Positions 59,311 through 64,000 of a stretch of DNA of 64,000 nucleotides are shown here, piece after piece (position 1 is the stretch's first letter; each line of letters opens with the position of its first letter). The position numbers and the translations under genes are program-made. The notes beneath the pieces were generated by a model. That model did not search any database, was not told where the DNA came from, and saw nothing but the letters and a program-made list of their open reading frames with translations. Source of the stretch: Apodospora peruviana (lineage: Eukaryota > Ascomycota > Sordariomycetes > Sordariales > Lasiosphaeriaceae); contig JAUEDM010000001.1 of the NCBI GenBank assembly GCA_033439685.1, forward strand, positions 8,618,001-8,682,000, in the 5' to 3' direction.

Positions 59311-62134
59311 TTCAGAACCGCGTTAAGGTTCTTGCTTGCTGGTCAAGACTGGTCCAGCTTGAAACAACGTTCCTCGAGCTCGGATTCCTTTATACTGGAA
59401 GAACTTGAATTACCTAGGCTCCGTGTAAGCAGCCTGACGCCGACTTCTGGCGGTGAAGCATTCGGGCGCAAAACTTGAAGCTGCAACCTCTCTTCTCTTC
59501 CTTTCCCTTTCTTACATCAGGCTGCACCTTGCTGATTTTATGCTGGGGCGCGCCTAGAAGTTTTCCACACGCCAACCGGCCGACTTGGCTTTCTTCCATG
59601 GCGCGTGACATTTATGTGAAGGCCGGTAGTGGTGGTTACTCCCATAAATTATCTTAATCTACGTTGTAAATATCTATGGATAGGGAGGTGAATGCCATTT
59701 TCGTTCGATATTCGCTGAATCTCTTGATGGTTGGAAAAGGGGTATTTGGTGACCCGCATTTTTTGGCACCATTCCGTCCATATGTCGACAACCAATCCGT
59801 GCTGAAAACAGGCCGTTTCTCATGTTTAATCGGTTCGTAAATTTGGGTGTGCTTAATTGAACTCTCCTTCCTTTTTATTATTTTTATTGGCCATTTCTCT
59901 AATGCGTTGGGGTTGAACGGCTCCAGTCGTCTTCATGTTGGTGGTGGCAGGTGGTCAAATTAAACGTGGACTCAATCTCCAGCGGCACTGTGGAAGGATG
60001 ATCCGCTAATAAGAACTCTACAAGGGGCAGCTCTGGAAAGTCAGCCCCTGCTGAACCCCTTCCCGATGAACCGACAGCCGAACGACGGGAGACACTTTTC
60101 CCCAGAGCGGCAGAGCCCCACCCACTGTAATTCGACTCCACTGCCTGAACTGTTCCAAATCTGGTGTGTAAATCGCTGCCGTCCCGTTCTTGGCCAATCA
60201 GGACGGGAGGACGTTCTCCGGACAAAGTGAACTCACACGGGCGTCAGTCCCTCTTCATGGGTGAGACCTAGACTAGACGAAACGATTTTCTGGACGGTCA
60301 GAGTCCCAACTTTTTACTATGGATACTTTACAGTGGTAAAAATCGAGGTGTGGGGCGGTGTTGGGATTTAGACTGTCGAGGCGACTGACAGAAAGGGGAA
60401 AGAGGAAACCCATCAACGGATCAATGCACCATTGCAGTGACTGACTGAAAAGGAGAACGTGTCCCTGCTGTACTGTCTTGTCCGTCCGTCCGGGTTGGAC
60501 TGCCTGTCAGGTAAGGTCGGTTGAGTCAAGGCGCTCATATGTTAAGGGCGGTGTTCAGAACATAGCTGCGGTGCTGACGGGACAAGGCACGGTATATAGG
60601 CTATTCTACCCCGTGCAGATTACAACAAAGTGATGTCCGATGCACGTGGTAAGGCGAAGTGAACCATGGAGATGGGATTGAATCAGATGCCGGCTGCATC
60701 TGGGCATGTTCTTCATTTCCATACAAGATGCCGGGATCATGTGGCTTTTGTTTCTTACTGTGTTAATCTATTTACTGAGAAGATTTATATCCAACGCACG
60801 AGTCAGAATATGGACAACAACCCGGTGCGACCGGTTGCTGCACCTCTGAACGGCCTTACAAGGCATGGAGCTGCCCGAGTGAAGGGAAAGTACGCACGGT
60901 GACGAGAAGGCATGGGAGAAAGGATCGCAAAGGAAAAATGTAATAAACAATATCAACTAAGTAGCAGTGCAAATATCCGTAGCAAAAAAAGGAAACAAGC
61001 GATAAGAACAGAGTAAAAATACAGAAACGCACGCTGCGGCCCCTTTTCCTTCTCCGTCAATCATCATCGTTAAACACCAAACCGCCGCCGCCTCTCCCAC
61101 AAACGCATCAAAAAGCCATCCCCAAATGAACAAGCAGAGAGCAAAATAAGGGGGTATCAACAAACTTTTTTTTAAATATGAAGTGTGAAAAAAGTTTGGA
61201 AGAATTGTTGATAGGTAACTTCATCCCCGTAGTCGTCTTCATCGTACGTCCATATATGTCCCCCAACATCCATCCATCCCCTTGCCCCATCCCATCCAAT
61301 CTCATCCACAAAATAACAAAACAACGCAAGGCCACCAAATCCCCGTGACCGTCAGATGAAAGGTAGAAGGTAATAGTAAAAGAAGTCGAGATGATCCATC
61401 TGGTAGATCTGCATCCCTCCCTCCACGAAGTAGTTCAAGAAAAAAGCTCCAGCCAGCTCCAACCACAAACACAAAGCACACGCTTTCCACTCGAGATTTA
61501 TTTCCGTTCGTCACCCAAAATGAATGTCGGTCGGGGAGGCGCCGCTAAAGCCAAGGCCTGCAACCCGTCGAAAAAAGAAAAGCAGAAAAAGGGTATCGTA
61601 GGTTTCGCGTAAAATGGCAAGACCGCAAGCGGTCTGAAAGAGTTTGGTGGTGTGCGAATGTGGGAAATATCTCGAGGGCTCCTGGCTGTTGCGCATGTTT
61701 GTGTTGACGACGGGGCTGGTGGTGAAGGGAAATCGAAAAGTGAAACATTAAGCTAGGTTTCAGTTAAAGGGTGATATATGTTGAGAGAGGAGGCGAGTAA
61801 GTGGGATGCGATGACCAAGTCATCGTTGTTGCTGTCGAAACCACCACACGCCTCCCCTCGTCAGAAATGAATTGTCGAAAATGTTTCGAGGTAAAAGGTA
61901 TATGCTGAAAGAAAAAGTACATGAAATGAAGCGTTGTCGTCGAAAAATAGCTTCAAATCGGTGTCGTTCCTCATACACAAAAAGGTACGGCCTGGCATGG
62001 CCGAATAAGAAGAATGATGCCTTGACAAAGGAAATGGGTTGAGATGATGCTCGCATCGAAGGATTCGGGAGTCGACAGTGTATTCCCCTCATCGGGTTGG
62101 TTCCGTTTCCATCCTTCCTTCCCAGTGCTCTGCT
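59311..62134. other. Intergenic, no supported gene
   Basis: Long spacer with only short frames (under 110 codons). Purine/pyrimidine-skewed runs occur near 60980-61030 and 61150-61190. I recognise no gene, RNA or mobile element. Confidence 0.5.
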
Positions 62135-62455
62135 TTAAAGGAACACGGCAACGACCGCGCCTGCCATGGCAACGACCGCAACATGCGCCGCGCCCCCGAG
62201 TGCTGAACCGCCGTTGGTCGGGACGGGAAGGAGCGACGATGTAGTTGTGGGGACGGCCGGGGTGCTGGTTGCCTGGACCGTAGGTGCGGTGCTGTACAAA
62301 CTCGTGCTGTTGCTAGCATATCCGGTGGCAACGGCAGCCCGTGAGAGAGTGACGGTCTTGGTGAGCGTCTGGTACCTGGTGGAAGTGACTGTCGTCTGAT
62401 CCGCAACCGCAAGAAGCGGAAGCAGCAAGGCGGATGCTACCGTTGGGAGATGCAT
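62135..62455 (-). CDS. Small Ser/Thr-rich GPI-anchored wall protein
   Basis: Intronless, 106 residues from ATG 62455. A longer in-frame start upstream is ignored because MHLPTVASALLLPLLAVA gives a clear signal peptide. The mature part is about one third Ser/Thr with Ala, Val and Pro. There is no Cys. The C-terminus SALGGAAHVAVVAMAGAVVA plus VFL is a GPI-attachment signal. This is the typical build of small fungal GPI wall proteins. The family is not recognised. A TATA-like box lies about 150 bases upstream. Confidence 0.75.
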   Translation of the reverse strand: MHLPTVASALLLPLLAVADQTTVTSTRYQTLTKTVTLSRAAVATGYASNSTSLYSTAPTVQATSTPAVPTTTSSLLPVPTNGGSALGGAAHVAVVAMAGAVVAVFL

Positions 62456-62607
62456 TGTGACGATGCTAGCCGCTGGTGTGAATCCACGGTGAAGGTTTGT
62501 GTGGTGGTATAAGTCGTAAACTCGAAATCGTTTCGAAGCTGTCAAAGCCTGGTCCTGGTGAGAACTGAATCCCCCTCCTTCTTGTGCGATAACCCAATGT
62601 CTCAACT

Positions 62608-62614
62608 GCTATAT
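62608..62614 (-). promoter_or_regulatory. TATA-like box
   Basis: Reads ATATATA on this strand, about 155 bases upstream of the ATG at 62455. Confidence 0.4.
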
Positions 62615-62619
62615 ATTGG

Positions 62620-64000
62620 CGCAGGGTCGTGTCTCTGGTGGTTGTGTGCGACTCGTTTGGTCTGATGTTGCTCGTTGTTTATCACGTCGGCACTCGGCGC
62701 TGGTGATAATTGGATGTGCGTATTGTTGTTACTCGTGAGTAAGCTGAATGAATGACAGACTGAATACTTCAAGTACTCAAGGTCGGGATGTTGATGGTTT
62801 AGACTTTGCCAACGAAGCCTGTAGGGGTAGGTGAAGGAGTTGTTTTAGGTGTGAAAACGTGGGAAAACAAGAGAAGGTCGACGAAGTGAGAGAGCTGGGG
62901 GCGCATTGCAAGATTAGTCCCAGTTTGGCGCCAAGACAGCTCACTTCGTCCAAACCAAATCCCACGATTGCGCCTGCGGGCGGGCGGGCGGTACCTGCGT
63001 CTTTTTGCGGGAAATGACATCCCTGCCCGAATGGAGCATTGGTTGCGGTGGGTCAGCGCCAACAGCCAAAAGAACGCCGCTAGCCTCCTTGAGCTACAAA
63101 CGCAAGGGCCAACGGCGGACCACAAGCGAAGCGGATGAATTGCTTCATAGATGTAGCAGGTACCTGTTCGCTCCTATCAATGGCACGCATACGAAAAGTA
63201 GCCGACACTTCATTTCAAGTTTCAAGCGGGAAATTACAGGTCGAATTTCAGGCGGTTTGAACCATGGCCAGTGCTTTCCCCTCGCTTCCCCAGGAGCTCC
63301 GTGCCTCGCTCTCTCTTGAACAGTGGCCCGCGCCTGCTAAAACCGGTGGCCGAGAGTCCACAGCCACGCGATGATTCAACCTGAAGCTCAGACATCCACG
63401 CAAGACATCAGACGGGGCTGCGGAAAGAAGCCATCGTCGTCACGTCAGCAAAGATATTTCTGATCCCATCTCTGCCTGCTCTGCGCCCCCTTTTCCCTCT
63501 TTTACCGGCGACCATAATCTCGCCGCCACACCGCGATTAGGGGCCATCGTCCATGACCACGGCGCAGAGTGTCATCTCCTAATATCGCGATAGTAGCGCA
63601 AATTTGGGGTCAAATTCAGACCGCGGCGGTGGGGTTGGTGGGCGCAAAACTGGTCGCTGTTAGTGAAATTTGTGCAATTTACCTGGCGACAAGGGTCCCC
63701 GAATAAAGGTGCTGAGACATCCAGAGCAACCAGCAAAATCCAACGCTGTTCCTGCATCAGAAAGCGGGGCCCGTGCATGCGCTGCGGGGATTGGTCAGGT
63801 GCCTGGATCTTGACTGGATTGAGCAGGAGGGGGGCTTCGCTTGTGATTCAGTGAGGGTCCTGATGATGCGATTTCCTCTTTCTTTCGTTATCACCGACCC
63901 ATGTCTCTTTCTACTTGCCTAGGGGATGCAAATCAGTGATCGGTTCTAATTTCTCTGGGCATGATTGTTCTGGACTCGAAGAAGCCTTTCAGCGCAAGAT
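62620..64000. other. Intergenic to window end, no supported gene
   Basis: Frames of up to 108 codons occur on both strands without domain or splice structure. A gcggg repeat lies near 62978. A gene may start beyond the window edge. Confidence 0.45.

Overview
The window reads as nuclear DNA of a filamentous ascomycete (Pezizomycotina, most likely Sordariomycetes). The evidence is short 58-98 nt introns with GT..AG ends, a Zn(II)2Cys6 regulator, a GH55 glucanase, a fungal secretory lipase, GPI-anchored wall proteins, HET, NACHT and HeLo proteins, a DUF6594-like membrane protein and a PHO-4/Pho89-type phosphate permease relic. The genus cannot be fixed by eye.

Layout. 2.1-4.0 kb: an intact four-exon gene for a GPI-anchored surface protein. 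5.1-7.6 kb: a decayed, deleted copy (copy A) of a segment that recurs at 26.2-33.0 kb (copy B). 7.8-10.1 kb: LTR-like debris running into a phosphate-permease pseudogene that lacks its N-terminus. 10.7-12.0 kb: a secreted cysteine-containing protein. 14.7-16.6 kb: a HeLo plus kinase-like pseudogene. 17.6-19.4 kb: more LTR-like fragments and small inverted arrays. 19.7-24.0 kb: an apparently intact HET-NACHT-WD40 (HNWD) gene with twelve nearly identical 42-residue WD40 units. 26.2-33.0 kb: copy B, with an RNase H-like pseudogene and a long Gln/Pro/Ala-rich gene interrupted near its end by two TAG codons. 35-40 kb: a relic of a Gfd2/YDR514C-type exonuclease, an open DUF6594-like membrane protein gene and a multi-pass protein gene with two in-frame stops. 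43.9-47.2 kb: a secreted protein with eleven cysteine-rich repeats and a DUF3669-like fragment. 48.2-58.0 kb is the most orderly part: a Zn2Cys6 regulator, a secretory lipase and a GH55 glucanase, followed by a small GH55 relic. 62.1-62.5 kb: a small GPI-type wall protein.

How it fits together. The ends hold housekeeping-like secreted and wall functions. The centre (about 5-41 kb) is an accessory region where one non-self-recognition gene (HNWD) still looks functional and is surrounded by broken genes. Several in-frame stops are of the C-to-T (CpA to TpA) type expected of repeat-induced point mutation, although single-base indels are at least as common. No operon-like logic links the genes. 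The shared theme of the centre is fungal self/non-self recognition and fast gene turnover.
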